64,000 nt of DNA from Cocos nucifera (taxonomy: Eukaryota; Streptophyta; Magnoliopsida; Arecales; Arecaceae): contig QRFJ01000047.1 in NCBI GenBank assembly GCA_006176705.1, forward strand, positions 2,938,934-3,002,933, read 5' to 3'. The position numbers and the translations under genes are program-made. The notes beneath the pieces were generated by a model, which saw only the letters and a program-made list of their open reading frames with translations, was not told the DNA's origin and did no database searches. Shown here in pieces: positions 1 through 10,873 of this stretch; positions within the stretch are counted from its first letter, which is position 1; the number at the start of each line of letters is the position of its first letter.

Positions 1-808
1 AGCAAGACCTTGTCACAACAGGGAAAAGATTCATAAAGTTCTACAGATGAGGTAACCTGTTCACAAAATGGAGCTGTTTGTGTTGTTGATTGGTTGTAAA
101 ACTTGCTTAATTAAGCGGTGGCAAGTAATTTTTGTCACCATGACCTTTCTGATCATTGAGGATTGTAACGTTATATACTCTGACAAGCTTTTTTCCGCTT
201 GTGAGCATACTTCTGCACCGTTTTTTATAACGATTGTTGCGTTAAGTACGTTGTTGTTACCACTTCATCATATGTTATTAACCCAGTGTGATTGGGTTTT
301 GTATATGCAATACCGAAACTATTCTGTTGCACGAAGGTCCAATTCGTAAATTGAAATACCGGTATATAGTTTACATAAATGATTATTTTTAAACAAAAAA
401 AAGAAAATGAAACTTCCTGGTAGCTGATATAAAAGAGCGAGGGTTGACAAATTTTTCTTCGACTTTCAAAAGATTCGGACTTTGATTTCGAGATAACCGT
501 AGCCGTCCGTAATATACCTCACGTGGATCGCGCGAGCGATGCATACCACGTTGCGTGTACGTCTGGAGAGGGTGGGCGGGGAAGAAAAATATCACGGTAA
601 CTTGTGGCGCTGAGGCTTTGCTGCGATTCAATTTGCTTGTGCAGTTGACCGGCCCACAAATGGGTGGCCTCTGCGGATCGCTGAAACGCCTCACAGATTC
701 CGCGGCCCGCGACGCCAGCCGTTACCGCTCCTTCTAAGCCCTCACGGTCCGTCCACATTCGGCACGGCACGAGCCCTTTCCCACCCACATCCCATCAAGC
801 CGCCTCCC
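1..808. other. Intergenic / upstream region
   Basis: No convincing gene is seen. The first 450 bases are AT-rich. From about 480 to 808 the base composition turns GC-rich, which fits the distal promoter of the thioredoxin-like gene that starts at 954. Short open frames here overlap each other on both strands and show no recognisable motif. Confidence 0.5.
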
Positions 809-869
809 GCGAAAGGGGACGATCAACATCCTTGGCTCGCGAAAGGGGGACGATCAACATCCTTGGCTC
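809..869 (+). repeat. 30-bp tandem duplication in promoter
   Basis: Two almost identical head-to-tail copies (809-838 and 839-869) of a unit beginning GCGAAAGGGG and containing GATCAACATCC. The second copy has one extra G. It lies about 20 bp upstream of the TATA box of the thioredoxin-like gene, so any regulatory site in it is duplicated. Confidence 0.85.
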
Positions 870-887
870 TCTCGGGTGTTATATATC

Positions 888-895
888 TATAAATA
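888..895 (+). promoter_or_regulatory. TATA box of the thioredoxin-like 2 gene
   Basis: The sequence TATAAATA lies 58 bp upstream of the predicted start codon at 954. This would place the transcription start near 920 and give a 5' leader of about 35 bases. It is the best TATA match in the upstream region. The assignment is from sequence and spacing only. Confidence 0.6.
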
Positions 896-953
896 TCATT
901 TCCCTCCGCCCTTCATCCCAAGATCCGATCCCGTCCAGTATTATTCTTCTAAA

Positions 954-1129
954 ATGACCAGCGTTTTTCTCCCCTCCTCCCTCCTCCTCCCTCGTTCTCA
1001 CACCCCTCTTCTTTCCTTGGCCCCAAACACCTCGGGACTAAACCCATCGCAGAAGCTTGATGCCGGCGCTGCGGCCGTCTCCCGCGTTCCCAAGCGGTCG
1101 GCTTGCTTCAAGGTAAGCTCCTCTGTTAC

Positions 1130-1178
<49 letters not shown>

Positions 1179-3904
1179 TCAAACAATAAAAATGGTGCGG
1201 TTGACTGATGAGAAACTTATAAAGTATATAAGCGTTGTGAGAATTTCAAGATATTGTGCATATGATCTCAATTTTTCATGGTGTAGTCCAAGCCTTGATA
1301 TGGATGTGTTGTTTCAGGTAAATGCATTGGTTGCTGAAACTAAGCGACCAAACTGGTGGGAAAGAAATGCAGGACCAAATATGATCGACATTCACTCGAT
1401 GCAGGAGTTTTCTCATGAATTAAGCCAAGCTGGTGATAGGCTTGTCATTGTTGAATTTTATGGCACTTGGTGTGCTTCTTGTCGAGCCCTCTTCCCAAAG
1501 GTGATCTCAAGTTGCACTCGAAATGTAAATGGATTGTTATTTTTGAGCTGTTTTCGATCGGATAGTTTGTTGTCTGACATTTTGATGCATGATTTTGTTT
1601 ATCGGAACCCAAGCACCATAAAAATCAAACCTGTCTCTTCATAGTAGCAGTATGTCCTTTATCTTATGGGTTTACATCTGAAGATCCTTTATCTATTGCA
1701 CTTTATTAACTAGTCATGCTTATAATTAGGCATTCATATGCCAAAACAGGGAGATGAAGTGCTTTAATACAATTCTATCTAACGAGTATCAAGTGTGGCC
1801 TCCTAAATCAGACAAATTTCGACATAGATCTACCATTCTACCATTTGGCCTGCTCATAGTGTGTTCTTTGCGGAGAAAGGTTGAAACATGCTTCTTCACT
1901 CCAAAATAGTTGAGAAGCACACGAGCATGGCACAAGACCATTTGGTTACTCATCATGTTTGCACCTTACACAGTTGAAGGTGAAGCTAGAAGGACACTTG
2001 CATACTGCAAAGAATCGGTTTTCTATTCTTCCATAAGCTGCATAAGAAAGTAGGTTTACCACATAAGTCACTGGGCATGAAATTAATTTTAATTTCCACT
2101 GTTTTTGCAAGTACATCATCATTTTCTCTGAGAAGTTGATTCATGCATCACGGTAGGAGATAAATGCTGTTATATTTTCTTACAAATAACCTTCGGTTTT
2201 CTTTTTCAAAAAAAAAAAAGGTTCTATCAAGCTTTCAGTGAAAGGTTGTGATCTTATTTGATGTTCATTTTGTTACTATCTTGAGTTAATGTTCCTGCTT
2301 TCGAATTCAGATATATCATATGCTTTGATTTGACTCTGTACTTTCAACTTATATCTTCCTTTTCTTAATCTTCCAAATGATATTTCAGCTTTGCAAAACA
2401 GCAGCAGAAAATCCTGATATACTATTCATAAAGGTGAACTTTGATGAAAACAAGTCGATGTGCAAACAACTAAATATTAAAGTGCTTCCGTATTTCCATT
2501 TCTACCGTGGTGCTGATGGGCAGTTGGAATCTTTTTCATGCAACTTAGCAAAGGTAAGCAATCTTTTCTGAATGTTCTTGTTTTTTCCTCGTAATAGTTC
2601 TAAAAATTCTAGTCACCTCTGAATCAATGAAATGCAAAATTGCTTTATACTTGTCCACTTGAATGAACTATTTTAGTATTTTGCAGGTATTAAAACAGTA
2701 AATTCTGGCAATCTGATAAACGATAAAGCATGCATATTTTCCCTCCTAGCAGGAGGATGGGACTAATCTTAAGATTTGTTTCATGTGCATTTTAAGGAGC
2801 TTGTTGTCTATTGCTTAAATAGCATGCAGAAAACCTTTTTGGCTATTCTACTTAGTTATGATGCTGTCTTATCTAATCTTCAGAGTATTATTTTTCTCTT
2901 TTCTATCTTGGAATAGTATATGCATATTAGCAGCTAGCGGTCAATGCAACTATAATTATTCTTTCATGGTTATCTTGAGATGTTAGTTACTAAATATGTA
3001 ACGATATTCAGGTACATGAGTATCAGTTTGTGTAGAGAAGACTATTGATTATCACTTTTCTGCCCCCTGTTCTCTCAATTCATGCAGCCAAAAAAAATAC
3101 CGAGGTTGTTATAGACATTCAGAATTTTGCTGTCAATAAAATGTAGCTCAAAATACTAATAAGAAAGATAGCTTTCTTGTCCTCTTTATTCTGTTGTACT
3201 CTGGCACAATTGGAAACCAGAGCTGCTGCGGAACTCTATAAACAAGTGTCTTGAATCAGCTCCTCTCAAGAGCTGGTTACATGATGTAATCTCTTTTTCT
3301 CCTCCAATTTTCAATAAAGTTTTTGGGTGGCTTTCAGCTTCCTGTTTAATAATCATAATAAATAAATAAATAAATAAGGCTTTGTGAATCTGAAGCAGCT
3401 TCTTTGATCAGTGAATATTAAAGATTGATTGTTATTATTTGCACATTTGGAATTCAGGAAATGCAAATGGTGAATTTTTGATAGGAGCAACAGTAAGCAA
3501 GTGTTACCTCTGCAAATGTCTCAGATGAATCTAACCTAGATGCATTAATCATCTTGAATAAGCGTACTATAGTTCCATGCTTTGTACCTGCACCCCAAAA
3601 ACAGAAAGTTTCACACATTTGAGACCTTGGTTGACCTTCCAATGGAAGATATAAATGAGAACTGGCTGTGCATCCCTAATTAGCCGTTTTTTATTTTTTG
3701 TAGTCAATCATACTTCTGCTACCTTGAAATTAGACTGTTTGGCTGATTGTCTTCTATGAACTTCTTCAGTTTCAGAAAATAAGGGATGCCATTGCAAAGC
3801 ACCACACTGCTCGTTGTAGCATGGGTCCAGCTGTTGGTGTGGGGGATCGCAACATCAAAACCCGGTTCCCAGAGGAAAAGCCAGCAGAAGCTAGTTCTAG
3901 ATAA
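954..3904 (+). CDS. ACHT: Thioredoxin-like 2 (ACHT-type), chloroplastic
   Basis: Coding exons are 954-1112, 1318-1500, 2389-2553 and 3770-3904; all introns are GT-AG and all joins are phase 0, giving 213 aa. Residues 1 to about 53 are Ser/Ala/Pro-rich and basic, as in a chloroplast transit peptide. A thioredoxin fold follows with the redox site WCASC at 104-108 and the cis-proline of KVLPYFHFY at 148. The motifs NFDEN, FHFYRGADG and the tail FQKIRDAIAKH are typical of plant thioredoxin-like 2 (Arabidopsis ACHT1/ACHT2 group). In that family the protein passes oxidising or reducing equivalents between plastid partners such as 2-Cys peroxiredoxin; that role is known for the family, not shown here. 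The active site has Ala where the Arabidopsis members, as I recall them, have Gly. The start was chosen because it lies 58 bp after a TATA box and begins a plausible transit peptide. Confidence 0.93.
1135..1178 (+). repeat. (TA)n(GA)n microsatellite
   Basis: A (TA)n tract to about 1160 runs straight into (GA)9. It lies in intron 1 of the thioredoxin-like gene, starting about 22 bases after the donor at 1113. Confidence 0.95.
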
Positions 3905-4339
3905 TTATATCTTCTGATCGTTCTCTTCGCATCTGATGGAGTTCAAATTTTACATCCTAGGTCTAATGATCTAGATTGATTTATCTATTGAATGTAAAAC
4001 GGCCATTTTTATCATCATTGTTTTCCTACTTATTGTAGTACAAATTCTTTTTCTTTATTTCTTTTTTTTTTCCTTTTCCCAAAGTAATACAGAAAAGCCA
4101 GATTCTGTAAGTTTTATTTTACTAGCATTTCTCCCTTTCTTTCTCTCTCAATCAAGAGTTCTGGTACTTTGCATGCTTTGGTTGGAGGCTGCTCACTATT
4201 GGATGGATGGTCTGGTGAACAGACACGGGGTTGCATGCTTGAGGGTCATGGTACAGAGATTATGTGAACTCCTTGATTCTTATGGCCTTGATGACAGCAG
4301 TTCAACTTACAATACTATTGGAATACACTTGAGAGCAGA
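3905..4339. other. 3' flank of the thioredoxin-like gene
   Basis: AT- and T-rich sequence holding the presumed 3' UTR. No open frame or recognisable element is seen until LINE homology begins near 4340. Confidence 0.4.
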
Positions 4340-5406
4340 GTTTTAAAACTTTTCCGCGGTCGGATTGACTTTTTGTCAGCCTTGATGCTTTGGGTACGGC
4401 AGGAGGAATCCTCTTTGGTTGGGATGCTGCTGAACTTAATCTTTTAATAGAGGATATCAAGAGATTGTTTCTAACCATCAAAGTGTTTGATAAAGTTCTA
4501 AATTCCAGCTGATCCTTCACTATATAATATCTAAACCTATATCTGCCTGGTGGAATTCTCTCTTTCCTGATTCTTCTCACTGGCTAATCCATGCTCTTCC
4601 ATCCAACTATCCTTTCACATAGCTCCTAAAGTGCATAACTTATTCAGCTTTCATAGAAGGTGGCTCTCAAATGCTTCCATCAACGAAGCTAGTCTCCAGT
4701 GCACCAATTTCTGTCGCATCATCAAACAATGTTGCTTTTGAACTGGAGTAGAGACTAACAGGAAAGTGTTGGTTGATTTATTTGAAGGGATTATGGTTCT
4801 AAATAGAATGGAAGAAGCAGCCGTCCCCTATGCAGATGAAAAAGGAACTGAGCGAGCTTACAAAAGGAAGCTCAGCAAGATATATTTGGATGAAGAAGTC
4901 TACTGGAAACAAAAGGCAAAAATAAAATGGCCCCTAGAAAGGAACAATGACGTGGAATATTTTCATAAGCTAGCAAAGTACAACAGGAAGTTTAATTGGA
5001 TTTCTCAGCTCCAAATCAATAGAAGAGTCAGCAGTTCTCCAAGTACCAGTGGACTATTTGGCAGGCCAAGGTCTATTTGGAGGAGATTTTACACCCACTT
5101 AAACACTAACCCAAGCAAGTAGCCGATCCTTTTACTGAAGGTGAAAAAAGAGAGGATGTTTATGATTTCAAAGGTGATAAAAGCCCTTTCCCAGATGGCT
5201 TCTCTCAAGTGTTTTACCAACATTTTTTGAGTTGGGTAAAGGATGACAAGTTAGCATTATTTAGCCAACCGCATGGCTGCAATTTAGATCTATCTCCGCT
5301 TAATTATCCCATACTTACTTTAATTCCTAGGAAAGAAGCTGCAGTATTTCCATCGAATTTCCTTTCCAATAATCTAATTTATAGCTGTATTAAGATTATC
5401 ACATAG
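4340..5406 (+). mobile_element. Decayed L1-clade LINE fragment (endonuclease and RT pieces)
   Basis: Three pieces of a plant L1-type retrotransposon lie in order on the plus strand. Around 4370-4500 a frame reads GTAGGILFGWDAAE, resembling the SGGIL..W segment of the L1 apurinic-type endonuclease. At 4766-5122 an open frame of 118 codons carries EEVYWKQKAKIKWPLE and YFHKLAKYNRK, the conserved linker between endonuclease and reverse transcriptase (usual form EE..WRQKSR..W...GD.NTKFFH). At about 5180-5400 PDGFSQVFYQHFL matches the start of the RT domain. Stop codons, frame changes and large deletions separate the pieces, so the copy is dead. The limits of the element were not determined. Confidence 0.8.
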
Positions 5407-5409
5407 CTC

Positions 5410-8400
5410 TGGCTCCTAGACGTGACGTTTTAGCTCTGGCTCCTAGACGTGATCTTTTCTGAATCATCCTGATTGATCTAGCACCTTTTATTAGAGGTCG
5501 ACTGCATCCTACATCTATACCCAGATTGAATGTCATTTTTTATTTTTTTATTTTTGATAAAATTAAATTATTTATATAAATATTGTATGAATATATATAA
5601 AAAAGTTGGAAAATAAAATCTTCCTAAAAGACCTAAGGGCCACCCCCATATCCATCCACAGGAGGTCCGGTGTGCTCGATAATATAAGTTGCCATCTAGT
5701 CGACTACGGTGTTCGTCTTATAGTATTCGTCTCCGTCTTATAGTGTTCATCTTCTAGAAGATATGTCTGCACACTTAGATAATAAAATTGCGATATCTGG
5801 TAAGAGAGAGTGTGCATACATCTTTATATTTAAAAAATCATAATGGCTGAATCATCCTTAATAGCTGCTATATGGTCCGCTCTTAAGATCCATCAAGTAT
5901 ATACACGATTCCAATCTAAGTAGTGCAAAGCTTCGCTTCAGGAATCATGAGGGATAGCACTCGTCCGCCCATCTACTCTTTAAAGAGATGGGTCACTACT
6001 ATTAGATCCTAGCTTCTGTCAAGAAGGTTATATACTTTTATTGAGTCAGTCACCTCAATGCTAATAAAGATCGGGCATATTAGCAACCCAAGGATGAGGA
6101 GGATACTCAAAGATTGATCGTTCCTCATCAGTCACCTCATTTGGAGAATCATATCAGGAGCACGTGCGTGCAGTATCCCTTCATAGGAAGGAGGTACTCC
6201 AACTAACATAAAGCTCACTGGATGGCCAAGATTCATACCTATTCTCACCATCATGCTCCATATAGACTTAGGGTCGAATAGAAATCTGGCAACATGTCTC
6301 GTTTCATGACTAATAACCGGATACGAAGACCATCCTGGACCAAAAAATGTATGCTGCCACCACCATCAAGGTGCGATCCCTTCAAGAAGCATCATGATGC
6401 TGAGAACCGATTTTACGGGATAATCTTGTACATCATCGAAAGGGCCCGGGGGCGAATGTCTTGAATGTCACCATCACGGGACGTTCCATTCTGAATCGAA
6501 CGCCTTATAATAAACCACACGCCCAACGATTTGACCGATCGGCATAATCCTTCGCATCTCCCGCAAAAAGGAATGGTGTCTTCGTGACCGTCGGAGTCGC
6601 TCGGAAAATCTCTAATCCCTCGATATCCCGGTCTGTCCATCCGAAGCCTCAAGTATAACAGCGGAATCATCCCTTCCATCGTTCCAGGTTCGATTTCTTG
6701 GAAACCCTTGTGCTTCCATTTCTCTTTCTTTTCCTTTTGTTTTCTTACAAATGCCTTTTTGGAACCCTAATTATTGGGTTGGAAGGAAATGGTTCGAGGA
6801 TTTCACCTCTGAAACAATCGTCAAGCATCCTCGAGACGATTGGATGGATGAGGGTGCCTTCCGCTGGGGGTCGACCACCTAAATGAGTTTCGGCTCATTA
6901 ATCTAGGCCTTTAACAATTTTCTTCTCCCGCTTTGGTTTGCCACTTTCTTTTAGGATTTTCGTCGAATATCTGAGAAGCCGTGCTCTTCTGCTAAGTTTA
7001 TGTAGGCTTGTGAGGGAAGGATTTTCAATTCTTATGTGTGAAAGTTGGGGATCGAGTGTGTGCTTTGGGATGAGGAACAGGGTATTTATGTCTTCGAAAG
7101 AAAAGGTTTTGTTGGTGGTCGAGCACGTTCCTTAGGCTGAGGAAGAGGGCGTGCTTGCGCTGTGATATGTCTTCAAAAGAAAAGTTTGCAGGGCCTTGCA
7201 GTGCTTTAGAACCAATATCTTGCCTTGTGTCTGGTATGTCGATTGTTAACTCTTGAACATTGATGAGTTAAATTCATGATGGATACTTGGACATCAGATA
7301 GTAATTCGTGATAATTGACTCTTGAAGAACAGATCTACGGAGAGGATTTTGAGTAATCTGTAAAGAAAGATATAAGAGTGAGTAATGGGGAATAAGAATC
7401 ATAAGAATTCAAAATCTTCGTGTGAGTTATGGTGCCCAGCATATCCTATGAAGTCCAATGCGTATGAGACAGTGGTTTGAAAAAAAGAAACTATACTACT
7501 CTTTGGATTTACTAGGAATGATCATGCCGCTTTCTGTTTAGGGAATTAATAACTTTGCATTCCTAAGCATTCGTTGGTGAAACTATTGCTTCTTAAACAA
7601 AACTTAAGACTAGATAAAGCAAAACGTCTTTGCATTCCCAATTCATTTCATTTTTGTGGCAATAATCTCAATAATATCTATGCAACCTACAAATTAGGCT
7701 TGGGAGATATTTTATTTGCTCTTTCCATCTTTTGAAATTAACTATGGAATTGATCTCTTCACAAAACCATTATTTCTTATATCAATCACTCGATACTTCT
7801 ATACGGGCTTCAGTAATCTCCTCTGGACCATTTCTATGGAATGTAGAAAGTTGTAAGAGTTCACCAATTTTCTTGACACTATGTTTGAGCATCATTTTTC
7901 AGTTTTACTCTACTTCTTGATGTTTGCTTGGAATCAATTGTTGATTCACAACCATCTCTTACAGCCGAAAGCATTCCCAATGCTGCAAATATGTTTCCTT
8001 CAAGATGGCTTATCATCCAGCTTTTGTTTTCTATCACATGTTGGGCAATTTAAGGAACTTGTTCCGGTCCTGCCTTGTCCATAATACACTGAGAATGGTA
8101 TGAAACATTTAAGAATAGTCTAACAGGAGTTATTGTTACCCGAAAAGTTGGGTTTTGAGCAACTTTTTGTTATACACAATTTTTTGGTTGCTATAGAAAA
8201 TGTTGCCTCCCATTTATGGGTGGAGTGGCATGAATGTTCCTTTTTTTGTTTTTGTGTGGCTGTAGTAACCATTAAAGCTTGGGGACATGGACCAAAGATG
8301 GGCATGGTAGTGGAATCTGTGCCTGGATGTGGGATGGAGATTGATATGGAGCTCTAGACCAGTTCTGCAGGTGCAATTTGAAGATTACCAGTATATGAAA

Positions 8401-8785
8401 TGTATTGGGGTATGCATTGGCCAAATGGCCTGCTGAGCTCAACCGTACCAAACCTTGAGTTTTAAGGTTGAGCTACTGTGGGGTGGACTCTTTGATATAT
8501 CCAGCTGAGTAAGGCTACAATTGCCTCCGGATCTCAGAATGTGTGTGCACGTACGTGTGTGTGTGTGTGTGTGACAGAGAGAGAGAGAGAAAGAGAGAGA
8601 GAGATTTAAGCATTTTCTTTTGATACCACCCTGAAGTTGAAATCATGTGGTGAAGAACAAAAGAAGAGACTGATCTGGACGTGATACATCTCCCTTCTTA
8701 CTTTTGGGCATCACAATTTCTAATTTTTGGTCATTGCATTATCCTTCTTTTTTTTTTTTTTTTTGGTTACAGGCCTGGGATAGCT
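5410..8785. other. Non-coding region; probable 5' UTR and intron of the 66-aa gene
   Basis: No gene is recognised. From 5520 to 6400 the sequence is repetitive in style and of mixed composition, possibly old transposon DNA I cannot name. The 6410-6880 part is more GC-rich and could hold the promoter and first non-coding exon of the small gene at 8786, whose coding exon is preceded by a good acceptor (polypyrimidine tract and CAG at about 8772). A (GT)n(GA)n tract lies at about 8554-8604. Confidence 0.4.
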
Positions 8786-8986
8786 ATGGAGCTCAAACCA
8801 ACCGTGGCTTTGAGGGCTCTCCTTGCAGGTGGCATAGCTATTTTTGCCAAGGTGGGTGGAGCAATGAAGGCTGCAGGTAGTGTCAAGGTGGGTGCAGCAG
8901 CAGCAGCCATGTCTGCTGCTGCAACCGCAGCCGTGTCAGGAACCAAACGAGAGGAAAAGGACACTAAAGAAGACGCCACAAAGTGA
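8786..8986 (+). CDS. Small Ala/Gly-rich conserved-type protein, 66 aa
   Basis: The open frame runs from ATG at 8786 to TGA at 8984-8986. The protein has a hydrophobic N-terminal part (residues about 7-26, with RALLAGGIAIFAKVGG), an alanine-rich second hydrophobic stretch (about 33-51, GAAAAAMSAAATAAVSG) and a charged Lys/Glu/Asp tail. This layout suggests a tiny membrane-associated or organelle-targeted protein. I recall similar unnamed short proteins in other plants but cannot name a family or function. A 17-T tract followed by a CAG acceptor about 13 bases upstream implies a 5' intron. The frame is open through the acceptor, so a coding upstream exon cannot be excluded. The antisense frame at 8767-8979 is taken as a shadow. 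Confidence 0.6.
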   Translation: MELKPTVALRALLAGGIAIFAKVGGAMKAAGSVKVGAAAAAMSAAATAAVSGTKREEKDTKEDATK

Positions 8987-9374
8987 AGCCTATGCTGCTT
9001 CGGTCTCCCTTTCGGTCATGGGGACTGAATGAGCCGCATGCTTGCAGGAATTTTCTTGCTGACTGAGAATTTTTGTGCAATAGAGTTTCACCGTTGGTGG
9101 ATAAAATGGATTTGAATTTGGATCTTTGAGCAAGAAAACTTTTTTTTTATTTCAGTTTTGCTCGCTGGTTTCAGGCCAAGTCTTGTCAACCTGGCCGCTT
9201 TGTCATATTGTAAAATTTGCAATAAAAAGGCTGCACTTCCATTTAGCTGTCCATGTTGTTTTACCTCAGATTTTCAGTTTGTGCTTCTCTTATTCGTTGT
9301 TTTCACCCTTATCGTTATGCTGGTGTGAAACTAAATATCCTCAAGTTGATGGATTTCTATTTCTTGGTTGGAAA

Positions 9375-9426
9375 GGATCCAATAAAGCATGATGTTTGGG
9401 GATCCGATGAAGCGTGATGCTTGGGG
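9375..9426 (+). repeat. ~26-bp tandem duplication
   Basis: Two adjacent copies beginning GGATCC and containing AAGC(A/G)TGATG(T/C)TTGGGG, starting at 9375 and 9400. They differ at a few positions. Confidence 0.8.
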
Positions 9427-9470
9427 ACATGGTTCGGATTCTTAATATCTGTGAAAGGTATGACAAAGGA

Positions 9471-9574
9471 AAAGGAATAGACTGAACCCAGATCAAAAGC
9501 TGTCGAAAGAAAAGCTAGAATCTAGGTTGGAAAGGAATAGACTTGAACCCAGATCAAAAGCTGTCGAAAGAAAA
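9471..9574 (+). repeat. ~60-bp tandem duplication
   Basis: Two head-to-tail copies, starting at about 9471 and 9531, each containing AAAGGAATAGACT, GAACCCAGATCAAAAGC and TGTCGAAAGAAAA. They are nearly identical, so the duplication looks recent. Confidence 0.85.
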
Positions 9575-10239
9575 TTAAGGTATCTGCATGGACAGGGAGA
9601 GGAGGATGGTTGAGTTCTGCAAACAATAGTAGATGCATCACCTACTTAAGCTTAGGTCTAGGGATGCAAACGAACTGAGTAAGCTGCTCCAGCTTAATTA
9701 CTTGCTCGAGAGAAGCGCGCACCCTCCAATCATGGCTCAGATCCCTCGTCTTACATGCTAGCTGAGGGTCACTGCAGTACAGGAGATATGGGTGGTGGTT
9801 CAGGAATGGTTGTTAGTACCGTTTGGATGTACCCCGAATAAGTCGCAAACGAGGGCATCAGCAACCTGAAAAGGATCCATGTACCATGTAGAGATGGTGG
9901 AGGCGGCTGATGGTAAGGTAATCTTACACCAGCAGCAGCTCTCCTCAGCGTAGTCACCATGTGCCATGTATGAGACATTCTCCTCATTCTTTTGGATTAA
10001 AATGTCAGTCCTTTATATTTGAATATCTTGCAATGGATACTTTGGTTTTTCAAAATTAAAATATCCACTCATAACAGTGATTAGCATCTATTGTGTCATA
10101 TCATGGTTGTTTTATGAAATACATCGATTCTCTACCCCTTCATCTTGGTGAAAATATGTTGACATTTTACCTTGATATTGGCATATACCGCCGACCAGGA
10201 CAAATAAGGTGCCAATCTTTTTCGTTCTTGGAAAGGAGC

Positions 10240-10278
10240 AAATAGCCCAAGCAATAGCCCAAGCAAATAGCCCAAGTA
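10240..10278 (+). repeat. 12-13-bp repeat, three copies
   Basis: Three successive copies of (A)AATAGCCCAAGC, the last one with T in place of the final C. This is a minor minisatellite in the 3' flank of the chaperonin gene. Confidence 0.8.
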
Positions 10279-10873
10279 GGAAAAAATTATCGTAAAACAA
10301 ACTACGTTGGCGAAAGCACAAGCAGCAGCAATCCCAAAATTTTTCGCTATTTGTTAATAAGATCAAACCATCAATCAAATAATGTTGATGGGTGAAGTGC
10401 GTAGAAACATATCAAGCACCACATGAGTATCATGTTAGAGGTTATGGGCACTAAAAAGCCGACTGATGATGAATAAAACTTGAAATTAGCACATTGCGTA
10501 ATTTCTTTGAGAACTAGAAAACCCTTGTTAAAGACTACTTGATTGAGGAGCAAGTAGAAAACTTTCAGCATACCATCACAGATTGTTTGATATCTGATCA
10601 TATGATCAGCACTAAAAGCCTGCAATTTTTTCATCAAAAGTTGTTAATAAACAGTGTACAACAATGAGGGCAAAAGTATGCCATCATGCCAGAACATCCA
10701 CTCATTTTTTTAACTCCCTAAAGATGCAAAACTCTCACCCATACAAATAGATCAAAAGAATAACCTCACTTCTAATAATAGTCATGTCATTGCCTAGCCG
10801 CCTGGATAAAACTGCTTTGCAGTTATTTTCGTTTCTTGTTCCTTTCATGTATCTACTATGGTTATTTATCCCA

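Larger units (their letters stand above)
8987..10873. other. Intergenic region between the 66-aa gene and CPN60-like 2
   Basis: Convergent 3' ends of two genes. The sequence holds three short tandem duplications, listed separately, and no convincing coding region. The last several hundred bases include the 3' UTR of the chaperonin gene on the minus strand. Confidence 0.5.

Noticed and set aside
1192..1644. 150-codon frame starting upstream of thioredoxin exon 2
   Set aside because: Its first part is intron 1 and its last part intron 2; only 1318-1500 is coding, as shown by splice sites and the domain limits.
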